This document shows, piece by piece, positions 25,742-34,166 of a stretch of DNA of 64,000 nt. Both the position numbers and the translations under genes were made by a program. The notes under the pieces were generated by a model that searched no databases, was not told where the DNA came from, and saw only the letters and a program-made list of their open reading frames with translations. How positions within the stretch are numbered: the first letter of the stretch is position 1; the number at the start of each line of letters is the position of its first letter. This DNA is from an uncultured Coriobacteriaceae bacterium (GTDB taxonomy: Bacteria; Actinomycetota; Coriobacteriia; Coriobacteriales; Coriobacteriaceae): positions 48,349 to 112,348 of the forward strand of contig CALUIM010000014.1 of assembly GCA_944320725.1 (NCBI GenBank), written 5' to 3'.

Positions 25742-26677
25742 ATGATTCTCACCGTTACCATGAACCCTTCGATTGACACGCGCTATGAGGTCGATCACCT
25801 GGTAATCGACGACGTGAACCGCGTGACGCCTGCCAAGACCGCGGGCGGCAAGGGGCTCAACGTCTCGCGCGTGCTCGTCCAGCTGGGCGACGACGTTATG
25901 GCGACGGGCCTTCTGGGCGGCCATGCCGGAGCGTATCTTTCCGAGCTCATGGATGCCGACAAGATTCCGCATCGCTTCACGCCCATCGCCGGCGAGGCGC
26001 GCACCTGCATTGCGCTGCTGCATGATGGCAACCAGACGGAGCTTCTGGAGAGCGGCCCTGAGATTTCGCCCGAGGAGCTCGACGCGTTTTTGAGCAACTA
26101 TGCCAATCTTGTTGCGCAGGCAGATTGCGTGACCATCTCCGGTAGCCTGCCGAAGGGCGTGCCTGCGTCCACGTATGCCGCCATGGTGAAGACGGCGGTC
26201 GAAGCCGGCAAGCCGGTGCTGCTGGATACCTCGGGCGTCGCGCTTGACGAGGCACTTGCCGCCGACGTGAAGCCCACGCTCGTCAAGCCCAACCTGACCG
26301 AGATCAACGGCCTGCTGGGCACCTCGTTTACCACCGATCAGGCTTCTGAGCTGGGTGATGCCGTGGCGGCAGACCCGCGCTTCCAAGGTGTCGCGTGGGT
26401 GGTCGTCACGATGGGCGCCGCCGGTGCCGTCGCCTTCCACGGCGACAAGCGCTATCGCGTGGTCACACCCGCCATCGAGGCTGTGAACGCAACCGGCTCG
26501 GGCGACTCGACGGTCGCCGGGTTCGCCCACGCCATCGCCGCCGGCATGGACGATGCCGACGTGCTGCGCTACGGCAATGCCTGCGGCAAACTCAACGCGA
26601 TGGATCCGCAGACGGGCCACCTTGCCATCGAGCACTGGGACGAGGTCTTCGACGGTATCGAGGTCGCTGAGGTGTAG
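25742..26677 (+). CDS. PfkB family 1-phosphofructokinase / tagatose-6-phosphate kinase
   Basis: Sugar-phosphate kinase of the FruK/LacC branch, 311 residues. It begins MILTVTMNPSIDTRYEVD, has GGKGLNVSRVL, and ends with the PfkB signature NATGSGDSTVAGFAHA (catalytic Asp in GSGDS). Enzymes here phosphorylate fructose-1-P or tagatose-6-P. With agaS, nagA and a GatY-like aldolase in the window, tagatose-6-P is the attractive substrate, giving tagatose-1,6-bisphosphate. No fructose PTS is adjacent. GAGGGAGGTCAT precedes ATG 25742. Confidence 0.88.
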   Translation: MILTVTMNPSIDTRYEVDHLVIDDVNRVTPAKTAGGKGLNVSRVLVQLGDDVMATGLLGGHAGAYLSELMDADKIPHRFTPIAGEARTCIALLHDGNQTELLESGPEISPEELDAFLSNYANLVAQADCVTISGSLPKGVPASTYAAMVKTAVEAGKPVLLDTSGVALDEALAADVKPTLVKPNLTEINGLLGTSFTTDQASELGDAVAADPRFQGVAWVVVTMGAAGAVAFHGDKRYRVVTPAIEAVNATGSGDSTVAGFAHAIAAGMDDADVLRYGNACGKLNAMDPQTGHLAIEHWDEVFDGIEVAEV

Positions 26678-26711
26678 CGCGCAACTCGCTCTAGAAATGC
26701 CATCTTGTTTG

Positions 26712-26750
26712 CACCCCCTCAGGGCATGCGCCCTGAGGGGGTGTTGTTGC
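26712..26750 (+). terminator. terminator after the PfkB kinase
   Basis: Perfect 14-bp stem (CACCCCCTCAGGGC / GCCCTGAGGGGGTG), ATGC loop, then TTGTTG. It marks the border between the sugar locus and the signalling island. Confidence 0.88.
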
Positions 26751-26810
26751 GCAAGCGGATACGCGGGCATGACGTAGGCTTGCTGCATGCAGAAGGGAAT
26801 GGGGGTGAGT

Positions 26811-27389
26811 ATGCAGCGAGCACGCATGGGAAGAACAACGGGCATCGCCTTGGAAGCCCAGGGTGCGGGCTGTGCATGCCTCATTAGCGGGAGCGGTGTC
26901 GCTGTGTGCCATACGCAGCGGGTGCTCCTGCCGCGGTGCAATGCTGTTTCCGCGAAACTACTCGAGCATATCGATGGGCTTCTGCTTCGCCATGGATTAT
27001 GTGCCTCGGCGTGCTGCGCTGTATGGGATGGATCCGGTCGGATCGAGCTTGCGAATGCGGGCGATACGATGGGCGTCGTCGTCGGTGCGGGCGGTACACG
27101 CTTTCTCTGCGTTCCGCGTACGGGCCCAAGGCAGAGGTTGTGGCGCTATGCCGGCTCGGGCCGTCTCACCTCGACAACCATGGAACGGTATACTGTGAAC
27201 ATAACGGCTGCAGACCGCTATCTCGTGCTCATGACGAGCGAGATATGGGAACGTCTTTCGATGCCCTCGATTGAGCGCATGTGCTTGGACGCGCAAACGC
27301 CCGAAGATGCGTCTGCCGCACTCGTGGCGGCGGCGCGTGCCTATCAGGGGAGAGCAAACGCGGCGGCCGTGGTGATCCGGCTGTCGTAG
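26811..27389 (+). CDS. degenerate PP2C-like protein (hypothetical)
   Basis: Protein of 192 residues. The second half follows the end of the PP2C phosphatase fold: LANAGDTMGVVV (where PP2C has GDSR), then DRYLVLMTSEIWERLSMPSIERM (where PP2C has LLASDGLWD), and AYQGRANAAAVVIRL (where PP2C has DNxTVVVV). The metal-binding Asp residues of the last two motifs are replaced (SE, AN), so it is probably inactive as a phosphatase and may be a regulatory relative. ATG 26811 follows GGGGGTGAG; ATG 26787 is possible. It is followed by the FHA gene after 9 bases. The PP2C link is a distant-similarity judgement. Confidence 0.55.
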   Translation: MQRARMGRTTGIALEAQGAGCACLISGSGVAVCHTQRVLLPRCNAVSAKLLEHIDGLLLRHGLCASACCAVWDGSGRIELANAGDTMGVVVGAGGTRFLCVPRTGPRQRLWRYAGSGRLTSTTMERYTVNITAADRYLVLMTSEIWERLSMPSIERMCLDAQTPEDASAALVAAARAYQGRANAAAVVIRLS

Positions 27390-27398
27390 GGAGGCAAC

Positions 27399-28820
27399 AT
27401 GCTCGAGTCCTTGATTGTGTTGCGGGACGCGCTGTACGAATTGCCTGGCGGATTCAAGGACACGACGCGGGCGTATCGCAGCGATCGCGAGGCGGGCGGT
27501 TGCCCCACGAGCATTGAGCATGTCTCTGATGCCCAGATGTTCGTCGAGCGGGCCTTGTTCAACCGCAACTCGCTCGTAGGCGTACTGCCCGAGAACGTTT
27601 TCTCGGCACGGCTTGCCGCCAGCCCCGAGCGCCAGCTCGTGTTTCGCTGCGCCCTTGCGGAGTTTGGTGCTTCGGCGTTTCAGGGCAAGAACATCGATCT
27701 TGAGGAGCTTAGCGGCGATCGGCTGCAAAAGGCGCGTGAAAGTTACGGTAATTCGCCGCTTCGATTGAGCGAGAAAGGCGACGATAAGCTCCGGCGCGAT
27801 TTCTGCCATGGATGGCCGCCCATCGATTACGACAACAAGACGGTGAAGTTGATCGCCGCGATACGCGAGAAGTACACCGACGTATTCAACGACGCCGAGC
27901 TCGATCGATTTCTGGAGCGCACAAGGCGCGACCAGGAGCGGTATCGGAACATGGCTCCCGGTGCCGATGCATTCAAGAAGATCATGCAGACCGAACGCGG
28001 CCAGGATACCTTGCTGTGGGGGCTCGATTTGTGGGACCGGTTTGAGGATGATCCCGCTTTGGGCAAGCCGCCGGTGGAGGAGCTCGTGGACCGCCTGTCC
28101 AATGCGTTTCGGCATGCGGGCTACCATGAGGCGACGGTGCGGTATTTCGAGAACACGACGCTCGAATCGTTCGACGCGTATCGCGAATCGTTCTATACCT
28201 GTAGCTCGCTTTGGAACGCACGCAAGGGTGCGATGATCTACAACGTCATTATCAGTGCGTTCTTTGGTCCGAAAAGCGCGCTCAAGAACTGCTATGCCGA
28301 CGAGCTGGCGCATACCGAGATCGCGCCGTTTGTTCCGCGTGAGCTTTCGGTTGCGGGCGCGCTCGAGCGGGGGCACGGCGAGGCGCTCATTCGCCAGGTG
28401 CTTCCCGGTGATGTTGCCTACACGGTGCGTCTTATCAACCTCGATGCGCTGCCCAAGCGAGCTTCTGAGCTCATTGTGATCATCGGGCGCGAGTTTGGCG
28501 GTGAGATTCGGCCCCTGCCGGCCTCGCCGGATGTGGCTGCCGCGTTTGCCGCCTCGGCGCGTGCTATCGATGCTGAGGATAACGAGAGCTTCTATCCCAC
28601 CGATTTGCCGGCCGATTCTGCGCGTCACATAGGTGTCTACGCCATCGACGGCAAGGTGTACGCCGTCGATCTCGCATCGAGCAACGGCACGATTATTCGC
28701 CGAGCAACCGGCGACGTGGTGTATCTCGGCACCCACGATCGCGAGGGCGAGGTGCCGAGCGCGCTGCTCAAACGCGGCGACCGCATCTACCTTGGCGATT
28801 CAGAGTTCGACGTGCTGTAG
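27399..28820 (+). CDS. FHA-domain protein with large unknown N-terminal region
   Basis: Protein of 473 residues. The last 65 or so form a forkhead-associated (FHA) domain, recognised by HIGVYAIDGKVYAVDLASSNGT and GDRIYLGDSEFDVL; FHA domains bind phosphothreonine. The first 400 residues are soluble and of no family I know. They are rich in charged residues and include a GWPPIDYDNKTVKLI segment. It sits between a PP2C-like protein and a kinase, so it is a likely kinase substrate or adaptor. GGGAGGCAAC precedes ATG 27399. Confidence 0.75.
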   Translation: MLESLIVLRDALYELPGGFKDTTRAYRSDREAGGCPTSIEHVSDAQMFVERALFNRNSLVGVLPENVFSARLAASPERQLVFRCALAEFGASAFQGKNIDLEELSGDRLQKARESYGNSPLRLSEKGDDKLRRDFCHGWPPIDYDNKTVKLIAAIREKYTDVFNDAELDRFLERTRRDQERYRNMAPGADAFKKIMQTERGQDTLLWGLDLWDRFEDDPALGKPPVEELVDRLSNAFRHAGYHEATVRYFENTTLESFDAYRESFYTCSSLWNARKGAMIYNVIISAFFGPKSALKNCYADELAHTEIAPFVPRELSVAGALERGHGEALIRQVLPGDVAYTVRLINLDALPKRASELIVIIGREFGGEIRPLPASPDVAAAFAASARAIDAEDNESFYPTDLPADSARHIGVYAIDGKVYAVDLASSNGTIIRRATGDVVYLGTHDREGEVPSALLKRGDRIYLGDSEFDVL

Positions 28821-28831
28821 CGGGGTGTATC

Positions 28832-30286
28832 GTGGGCGCGACATCCATCAAGCTTATAGGCGAGACGGGAAGCTTCTATCGCGCCGATGCTGCGCCGGTG
28901 GTATCCTCCGAGCGCAAGGTTTTGTACCGCGGCGAGTTTGTCGATACGGCGGGCGTGCGTACCGATGCCGTGCTCACCACGTTTCGTGATGTGGCGACTG
29001 CATCCTATGCGATGGAACTTGCCTGTCTTGCACGCAACGGCGTGATCGGCGTAGGTCCGCGGTTGCTGTGCCCTTACGTAAGCCAGGGCGCTCGTACACG
29101 GGAGCTGGCGCTCGTCGAGGAGTATGCCGGCGTGTCGCTCGAGCGCGCCATCTTCGACGGCGTGCCCATCGACGCCGAACAGGGACCTGCGGCGCCGCTT
29201 GCAGCGCCCGGTACGGATATGCGCACTCGCGAGGCGCGCAAGATATGCTTCGATGTGCTCGTACAACTTGCCAATATGCATGGCAGCAGGGTGTACCATC
29301 GCGATCTGCGCGCGGCGAATGTCTGCGTCAAGCGCTACGGTCCCGCGCCGGAAGACCTGCATGCCACGATCATCGACTTCGAGCTCTCAGCCGCTGCTGC
29401 CGAGAGCCGCATTCAATATCAAAATCAACCGTACACGCAGCTCTTTCTCGGCATTCCGGCCTCAATGGGTGCGCGCATCGAACCTGCTGGCATCACGCCG
29501 CTCATGATTGATATGGCGTATTTTACGGCGCTGCAGTTTGAAGTGGCAACAGGGAGGCATATCGCCACGGCAACGCACGACGACCTTTCTCGCCTGCAAG
29601 GAGCCTGGCCGCTTTTCGCGTATGTTGCAGATGGTTCGCTGTTCACGCGCCACATCGACGCCGAGCTCGATCTTGTACCACGTGCGGAGCAGTTGGGCCT
29701 CCCGCATGTCGACGAGCAGACATTCCCCGATCCGGAGCTGCTTGCGTTTGCGCGCGATACCATTCACCACGGCGGATACCTCGATGCCTACGATCGCGCG
29801 CTGCTTGCTCGGAGCCGTCCCGAGACGATGATGTTTACCGCGATGGACGGGTTGACCAGGCAGGCGTACCAGCGTTACGTCGACCAAACGCGCACGACGG
29901 GCGCAGGCGTTGCGTTTGCCACACTCGAATCGCAGCCCGAGGCGCTCTCCGATTCCACGGCGGCGCAGGTTCGCGATATTCCGGCGAAGGTTCATGCCAT
30001 CGGGTGCGCGGTCGTTGCGCTCGATGCGGCCGACCCTGCTCGTCGCGTCGAGCAGTTTGCGCCCGAGGAGATCGAGTACCTTGCATATCTCGAGCATCGA
30101 CGCTGGTGCCGGGAGCGCCGCGAAGCGGGGTGGACGTATGGGCTGCACAAGGATGTGGCGCGGCGCATCAGCAACACGCTCGTGCCGTATGACGAGCTCG
30201 ATGAGGCGTCGCGTGAGTACAACCGAGCCCACGTGCGCGACATTCCGCGCCTGCTGGCCCAGGCGGGTCTTGCCATCGTGCGGTAG
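28832..30286 (+). CDS. Ser/Thr kinase-like protein fused to a RyR domain
   Basis: Protein of 484 residues starting with GTG 12 bases after the FHA gene. The kinase-like half has the catalytic loop YHRDLRAANVCVK (about 157-166; Asp and Asn kept) and IIDFELS (about 180) in place of DFG. The glycine loop is weak, so activity is not certain. The C-terminal 90 residues match the bacterial RyR (ryanodine-receptor repeat) domain: EEIEYLAYLEHRRWCRERRE, GWTYG, and VPYDELDEASREYNR. RyR domains occur in bacterial conflict and nucleotide-signal systems as putative ligand sensors. Start support is weak (GGGGTG). Confidence 0.75.
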   Translation: MGATSIKLIGETGSFYRADAAPVVSSERKVLYRGEFVDTAGVRTDAVLTTFRDVATASYAMELACLARNGVIGVGPRLLCPYVSQGARTRELALVEEYAGVSLERAIFDGVPIDAEQGPAAPLAAPGTDMRTREARKICFDVLVQLANMHGSRVYHRDLRAANVCVKRYGPAPEDLHATIIDFELSAAAAESRIQYQNQPYTQLFLGIPASMGARIEPAGITPLMIDMAYFTALQFEVATGRHIATATHDDLSRLQGAWPLFAYVADGSLFTRHIDAELDLVPRAEQLGLPHVDEQTFPDPELLAFARDTIHHGGYLDAYDRALLARSRPETMMFTAMDGLTRQAYQRYVDQTRTTGAGVAFATLESQPEALSDSTAAQVRDIPAKVHAIGCAVVALDAADPARRVEQFAPEEIEYLAYLEHRRWCRERREAGWTYGLHKDVARRISNTLVPYDELDEASREYNRAHVRDIPRLLAQAGLAIVR

Positions 30287-30373
30287 CTGCGGCGTTGCTG
30301 CCGTTGCCCATACGGTGCTGCGGCGTGCATCGCGGGCGGTCCCCGTTGCGTTTTCGTAGCATACCCGCCTCGG

Positions 30374-30398
30374 TGGTCACGAAAGCAGACGTATGGGT
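30374..30398 (+). repeat. dispersed module copy, forward
   Basis: TGGTCACGA (30374-30382), 9-base spacer, TATGGGT (30392-30398). An upstream GTAGCAT (30356-30362) lies exactly 18 bases before the TGGTCACGA, the same phase as in the 55-kb array. Confidence 0.75.
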
Positions 30399-30497
30399 TG
30401 TGGGGACACGTATGCATTCGTTTTGCGTGCCTATTCGGCTCTCGATGGACGTTTCCCGCCGGATTGAGACAGCACAGACCCATGTTTTATGCCCGAT

Positions 30498-30531
30498 TGC
30501 GCTGCATGATCCATAAGAATCATGCAGCGCA
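30498..30531. repeat. perfect 13-bp inverted repeat
   Basis: TGCGCTGCATGAT / ATCATGCAGCGCA with an 8-nt loop, 211 bases after the RyR-kinase stop. No T-run follows. It may be a terminator-like hairpin or a protein site. Confidence 0.6.
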
Positions 30532-30542
30532 TGCATGCAAGC

Positions 30543-30567
30543 ACCCATAACCCCATCGATTTGACCA
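30543..30567 (-). repeat. dispersed module copy, reverse
   Basis: ACCCATA (30543-30549), 9-base spacer, then ATTTGACCA (30559-30567) against the expected TCGTGACCA (6 of 9 match). It faces the forward copy at 30374, giving the same inward-facing layout as the large array. Confidence 0.55.
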
Positions 30568-30841
30568 CGAGGTGGGTGTTGCTAGAACACCCCTCAAAAT
30601 GACATGCATATTTTTCTGAAATACCTGCGGTAATAGCGGCCGATGTGCATAACGCGACACGTCAGCCGTGAGCAGCGCACGGTGCGGACGGCAGGGAGCG
30701 AGGGAAGTGCCCGCGCGTCCTTGCGCAAGCCCTTTTTCGACCATGCCCCACAATCTCAGCCAACAGGAGGCGCCAGGCGGCGCAGCCTACGAGCGCGACG
30801 GGTCGCATGGGGCGATCGGCTCGAGAGAGAAAGGATGCATC

Positions 30842-31570
30842 ATGTCGTTGTTCAAGCAGGATCGTTTTGCTACCGAGATTCCCAACTACACGTCCGATCA
30901 GCATATGTCGGTGGTGCTTGCGATCGACACCTCGGGTTCGGTGCAGCCGTTCATTCACATCATCAACCAGAACCTCAATCGTTTCAGGGACATCATCTGC
31001 GAGGACAAGGAGGCAGAGGAGAATGTCGACGTTTGCGTGATCTCCTTTGATGATGAGGTGCACATTGTGCAGGACTGGCGCCCCATCAAGGACATGCGTC
31101 CCTCCGAGCTGCGCTGCGGCTGCCTGACCGATCTCAACGGCGCGGTCATCACGGGTATCGAGAAGATTCGCGAGCGCACCCGCTACTATCACGAAAACGA
31201 GATGATGGCTGAGAAGAAACCCTACCTCATTGTCATGACCGATGGTGCGGACACGGTTCGTGGCAACGTGGATGAGGCGGCCCAGCTGGTCAACGAGCGT
31301 ATCGGGGAGGGCAAGATGAAGCTCTTCTTCCTGGGCGTTGGCGACTACGACAAGGCAACGGCGGCTCAGCTCAACCGGGCAAACGGCAAGTTCTGCTTCG
31401 AGATGAAAGACGGTGACTATGACTTCCATGAGTTCTTTGATTTTGCGGCGAACAGCGTGAAGGCTGCGAGCACGAGCGCGCCGGGGGCGACGTTGCACGT
31501 GCCCACCGCGATTGGCACGGCCGATAGCTCGGTTGCCGTGACATCGCTCGATAGCTGGCTCAATAACTAG
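30842..31570 (+). CDS. vWA-domain protein (TerY-like)
   Basis: A single von Willebrand factor A domain of 242 residues. The metal-ion site is complete: DTSGS at 29-33, a conserved Thr in the CLTDLNGAV segment, and MTDGAD. Stand-alone vWA proteins of this type (TerY) occur with PP2C and kinase genes in stress-response triads linked to tellurium-resistance systems, where the vWA protein is thought to scaffold a complex. The next two genes are exactly PP2C and kinase. AGAAAGGATGCATC precedes ATG 30842. Confidence 0.88.
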   Translation: MSLFKQDRFATEIPNYTSDQHMSVVLAIDTSGSVQPFIHIINQNLNRFRDIICEDKEAEENVDVCVISFDDEVHIVQDWRPIKDMRPSELRCGCLTDLNGAVITGIEKIRERTRYYHENEMMAEKKPYLIVMTDGADTVRGNVDEAAQLVNERIGEGKMKLFFLGVGDYDKATAAQLNRANGKFCFEMKDGDYDFHEFFDFAANSVKAASTSAPGATLHVPTAIGTADSSVAVTSLDSWLNN

Positions 31571-31628
31571 GGAAGTGTGCGGTGCATCACCGGTCGATGT
31601 GGTCGATACGGTGGGGAAGGAGCGAGCG

Positions 31629-32771
31629 ATGCTCTATTCATATCAGGTGAACATCGCAGGTCCCGGGCACGTCTTGCGCGATATCCCTTGCCAGGATTCA
31701 TGCGCTGTCTGGTGCGATGATGCGGGCAGTATCGTCATTGCCGCCGTTGCCGACGGTCTGGGATCGGAGCGGTACTCGCAGGTGGGAAGTCAGGTGGCAG
31801 CCGAAACGTTCGTCTCGTGGTGCCGCGCGCATCTCGCTGCCTGCGAGGGAGCGCAAGCGCTCGAGGCCATGATGCGCGAGGCATATTATGCCTGCTACGA
31901 CGCGGTGGCAGCGCGAGCGGCGGAGATGGGGGAGCCGGCAACCGAATTTGATTCGACGCTCTGTACGGCTATCTTCAACGGTGATGCGCTGTTCTGGGGC
32001 CAGTCGGGCGATTCCGGCTTGGTAGCGTGTTTGAACGATGGCACGTATGTGCCTGTCACCACGATGCAGCGCGACGAGCAGGGGCGCGTATTCCCTTTGT
32101 GCTTCGACGACCATTGGGAGTTTGGGCATCTGGAGGGTGTGGCGACCTGCTTGCTTGCCACCGACGGCGTGCTCGAGGGGATGCTTGCGCCGCCTGTGGT
32201 GGAGCGCTTTGCTGGGATTTCTCTTGACCGCGAGAAGTGCCATCTCTTTTTGCATCCGCAAGAGGGTGATGCAAAGCATGTGGACGAGCTGCAACAGCAG
32301 GCTGAGGCATTTTTGGCACTCTATCCGCGTGGGCTTATTGATGACGACAAGACGCTCGTGGTGATCTGCGACGATGCAGAATTTCCCGCCCGTCAGCCCG
32401 ACGCGTACTATGCGGCGCCCGATTGGGACGAGATCCGGCGCAAGCGCCATGAGGCGGTCATGGCGGCGTATGCCGCAGAAGATGCCGGGGAGGCAATGGG
32501 CGAGGGCCGCTCATCGGTTGCCGAAGATGTCGGGGACAGCGAGCAGGAAATCTCAGAAGAGCCTCAACCGTTGGCGCCAACAGCCCTTGGCGACCTCGCA
32601 GAGGCAGCCGACGTGATGGCGGATGTGGTGGAAGATGCCGTGCGCGAGGCAATACCGGCGTGGAAGAGCGCTGCTCGAGCGGTTGTGCAGGCAGGGCGTG
32701 CTGTAGGCGACGGGTGCAAGCGGATGGGGAGAAGCCTCAAGGACAGTCTTCGCAGCGGAGACGAACGGTGA
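31629..32771 (+). CDS. PP2C family protein phosphatase
   Basis: Metal-dependent Ser/Thr phosphatase of 380 residues. The catalytic domain covers about residues 1-260 with all acidic motifs: CQDS (D23), VADGLGSERYS (D42), WGQSGDSGL, LLATDGVLEG and IDDDKTLVVI. A 120-residue acidic tail ends in an amphipathic, Lys/Arg-rich helix (CKRMGRSLKDSLRSGDER). It should reverse the phosphorylation made by the neighbouring kinases. GGAAGGAG precedes ATG 31629. Confidence 0.88.
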   Translation: MLYSYQVNIAGPGHVLRDIPCQDSCAVWCDDAGSIVIAAVADGLGSERYSQVGSQVAAETFVSWCRAHLAACEGAQALEAMMREAYYACYDAVAARAAEMGEPATEFDSTLCTAIFNGDALFWGQSGDSGLVACLNDGTYVPVTTMQRDEQGRVFPLCFDDHWEFGHLEGVATCLLATDGVLEGMLAPPVVERFAGISLDREKCHLFLHPQEGDAKHVDELQQQAEAFLALYPRGLIDDDKTLVVICDDAEFPARQPDAYYAAPDWDEIRRKRHEAVMAAYAAEDAGEAMGEGRSSVAEDVGDSEQEISEEPQPLAPTALGDLAEAADVMADVVEDAVREAIPAWKSAARAVVQAGRAVGDGCKRMGRSLKDSLRSGDER

Positions 32772-32794
32772 GTCTTGAAGGAGGGGAGACGGCG

Positions 32795-34159
32795 ATGATG
32801 GTGTATACCGAGCATGGTGAGCGCGTGGTACTTGCAGATAAGCCGCTGGCACAGGGTGGTGAGGGTGCCATCTATAAGATGAACGGTCGGCCTCGTCTGG
32901 TGGCAAAGATCTACCTTGCCGATGCAGAAGAGCACCGCGAAAAGATAGAGGCAATGGTATCGGTGTACCCTCAGATTGCGAACAGCCAGGCGCTTGAGCA
33001 TATCGCGTGGCCCATGGGGGCTTTGTATGCCGATGCGTCGGCCATGCGCTTTGTGGGGTTTGGAATGCGCTGCATGCCTCAGCATCGTAAGCTCGAGGAT
33101 ATGTGCGCCTACCCGGCGCCGGCGGATATCGATATGTCGCAACGTGAGAAAGTCGACTACCTTATCGAGTTGTGTCGCATGGTTAATGCGCTGCATAGCT
33201 TGGGCCAGGTAATTGGCGATTTCAATACGCGTAATGTTCTCGTGCTCGAAAACGGCTGCGTGCCCGGCATGGTGGACGCTGATTCGTTCCATGCCAGCAT
33301 TGAGCATCGGGAGTATCGCTGCGAGGTGTGCATGCCTGGGTACAACGCACCCGAGCTACTGCGTGCGGTGCGCGGAACCACCTACAAGGATGCGCCCGGC
33401 GCAACCTTTACCAAGGCAACGGATCGCTTTGCGTTGGCGCTGCATATCTTTCGCCTGCTCATGAACGGCGTTCACCCGTATCATTGCGTAACACTGCCCG
33501 ATAAGAACGGGTCGTATCCTGCGCCGTTGCCGGTTGATAAGCGCATCGAGCAGGGGGCAACGCCGTTTTTTGCCAATGTGCCGCATGTGAAGGTGCCGAG
33601 CTTTGCGCCGGATATCTCGGCATTTCCTGCGCACCTTACCGATTTATTCCAGCGTGCGTTTGTAGGTTCCGCCGCCGACCCCAGCGTCCGTCCCACCGCT
33701 TCTGAGTGGTGCCGCGCACTCGAGCGGTACCGGCTGGAGCTTAGATGCTGTGCTGCCGACACCCATCACTGGTACAGCAAAAGTTTGTCGAGCTGTCCGT
33801 ATTGTGCGGCTGAGGCACGTGCGACGGCCAAACGCGCGAGCGCAGCGAAGGCATGTGCTGCTGCAACGCAGAAGACGGCACCGGCATCTGGTGTGGCTTC
33901 TTTAGCGAGGCAGGCGCGGCGCACGGCCGGTACCGGGCATACCTCACCTACAACGCCAGCGCCCAAGACCGCCTCGTGGATTGACACGGCCGATAAGCTC
34001 TTCTGGCCTGCGGTGGCTGCTGTTGTGATTGCCATGATCTTCGTTCCGGGCTTGGCCGATGCCGCCGCATCTGCTGCCGGTGGGCTGTTTGATGCGGTGG
34101 GCAGCGTAGCCGTGCCGCTTGTGGTGGGTGGCGTGGTGCTGTACGGCTTGCTGAGCTAA
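32795..34159 (+). CDS. protein kinase-like protein with zinc knuckle and C-terminal membrane helices
   Basis: Protein of 454 residues. The kinase-like domain (about 1-310) has the glycine loop LAQGGEGAIYK, the ATP-binding Lys38 in LVAKIY, the catalytic loop GQVIGDFNTRNVLV (about 140-150) and a DAD in place of DFG (about 160), then GYNAPELL. This pattern is typical of the kinases paired with vWA and PP2C genes. A Cys/His group (RCCAADTHHWYSK...SCPYC, about 315-335) may bind zinc. Two hydrophobic segments end the protein. GGAGGGGAG precedes ATG 32795. It ends 7 bases from the convergent TIR gene. Confidence 0.8.
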   Translation: MMVYTEHGERVVLADKPLAQGGEGAIYKMNGRPRLVAKIYLADAEEHREKIEAMVSVYPQIANSQALEHIAWPMGALYADASAMRFVGFGMRCMPQHRKLEDMCAYPAPADIDMSQREKVDYLIELCRMVNALHSLGQVIGDFNTRNVLVLENGCVPGMVDADSFHASIEHREYRCEVCMPGYNAPELLRAVRGTTYKDAPGATFTKATDRFALALHIFRLLMNGVHPYHCVTLPDKNGSYPAPLPVDKRIEQGATPFFANVPHVKVPSFAPDISAFPAHLTDLFQRAFVGSAADPSVRPTASEWCRALERYRLELRCCAADTHHWYSKSLSSCPYCAAEARATAKRASAAKACAAATQKTAPASGVASLARQARRTAGTGHTSPTTPAPKTASWIDTADKLFWPAVAAVVIAMIFVPGLADAAASAAGGLFDAVGSVAVPLVVGGVVLYGLLS

Positions 34160-34166
34160 TGCCGCG

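Larger units (their letters stand above)
30287..30841. other. 555-bp intergenic region inside the signalling island
   Basis: No gene seen. It contains two copies of the 52-bp module (listed separately), a perfect 13-bp inverted repeat at 30498-30531, and an AT-rich patch near 30590-30640 that could hold a promoter for the vWA-PP2C-kinase genes (for example TTTTTCTGAAATACC). It splits the island into two transcription units. Confidence 0.5.
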
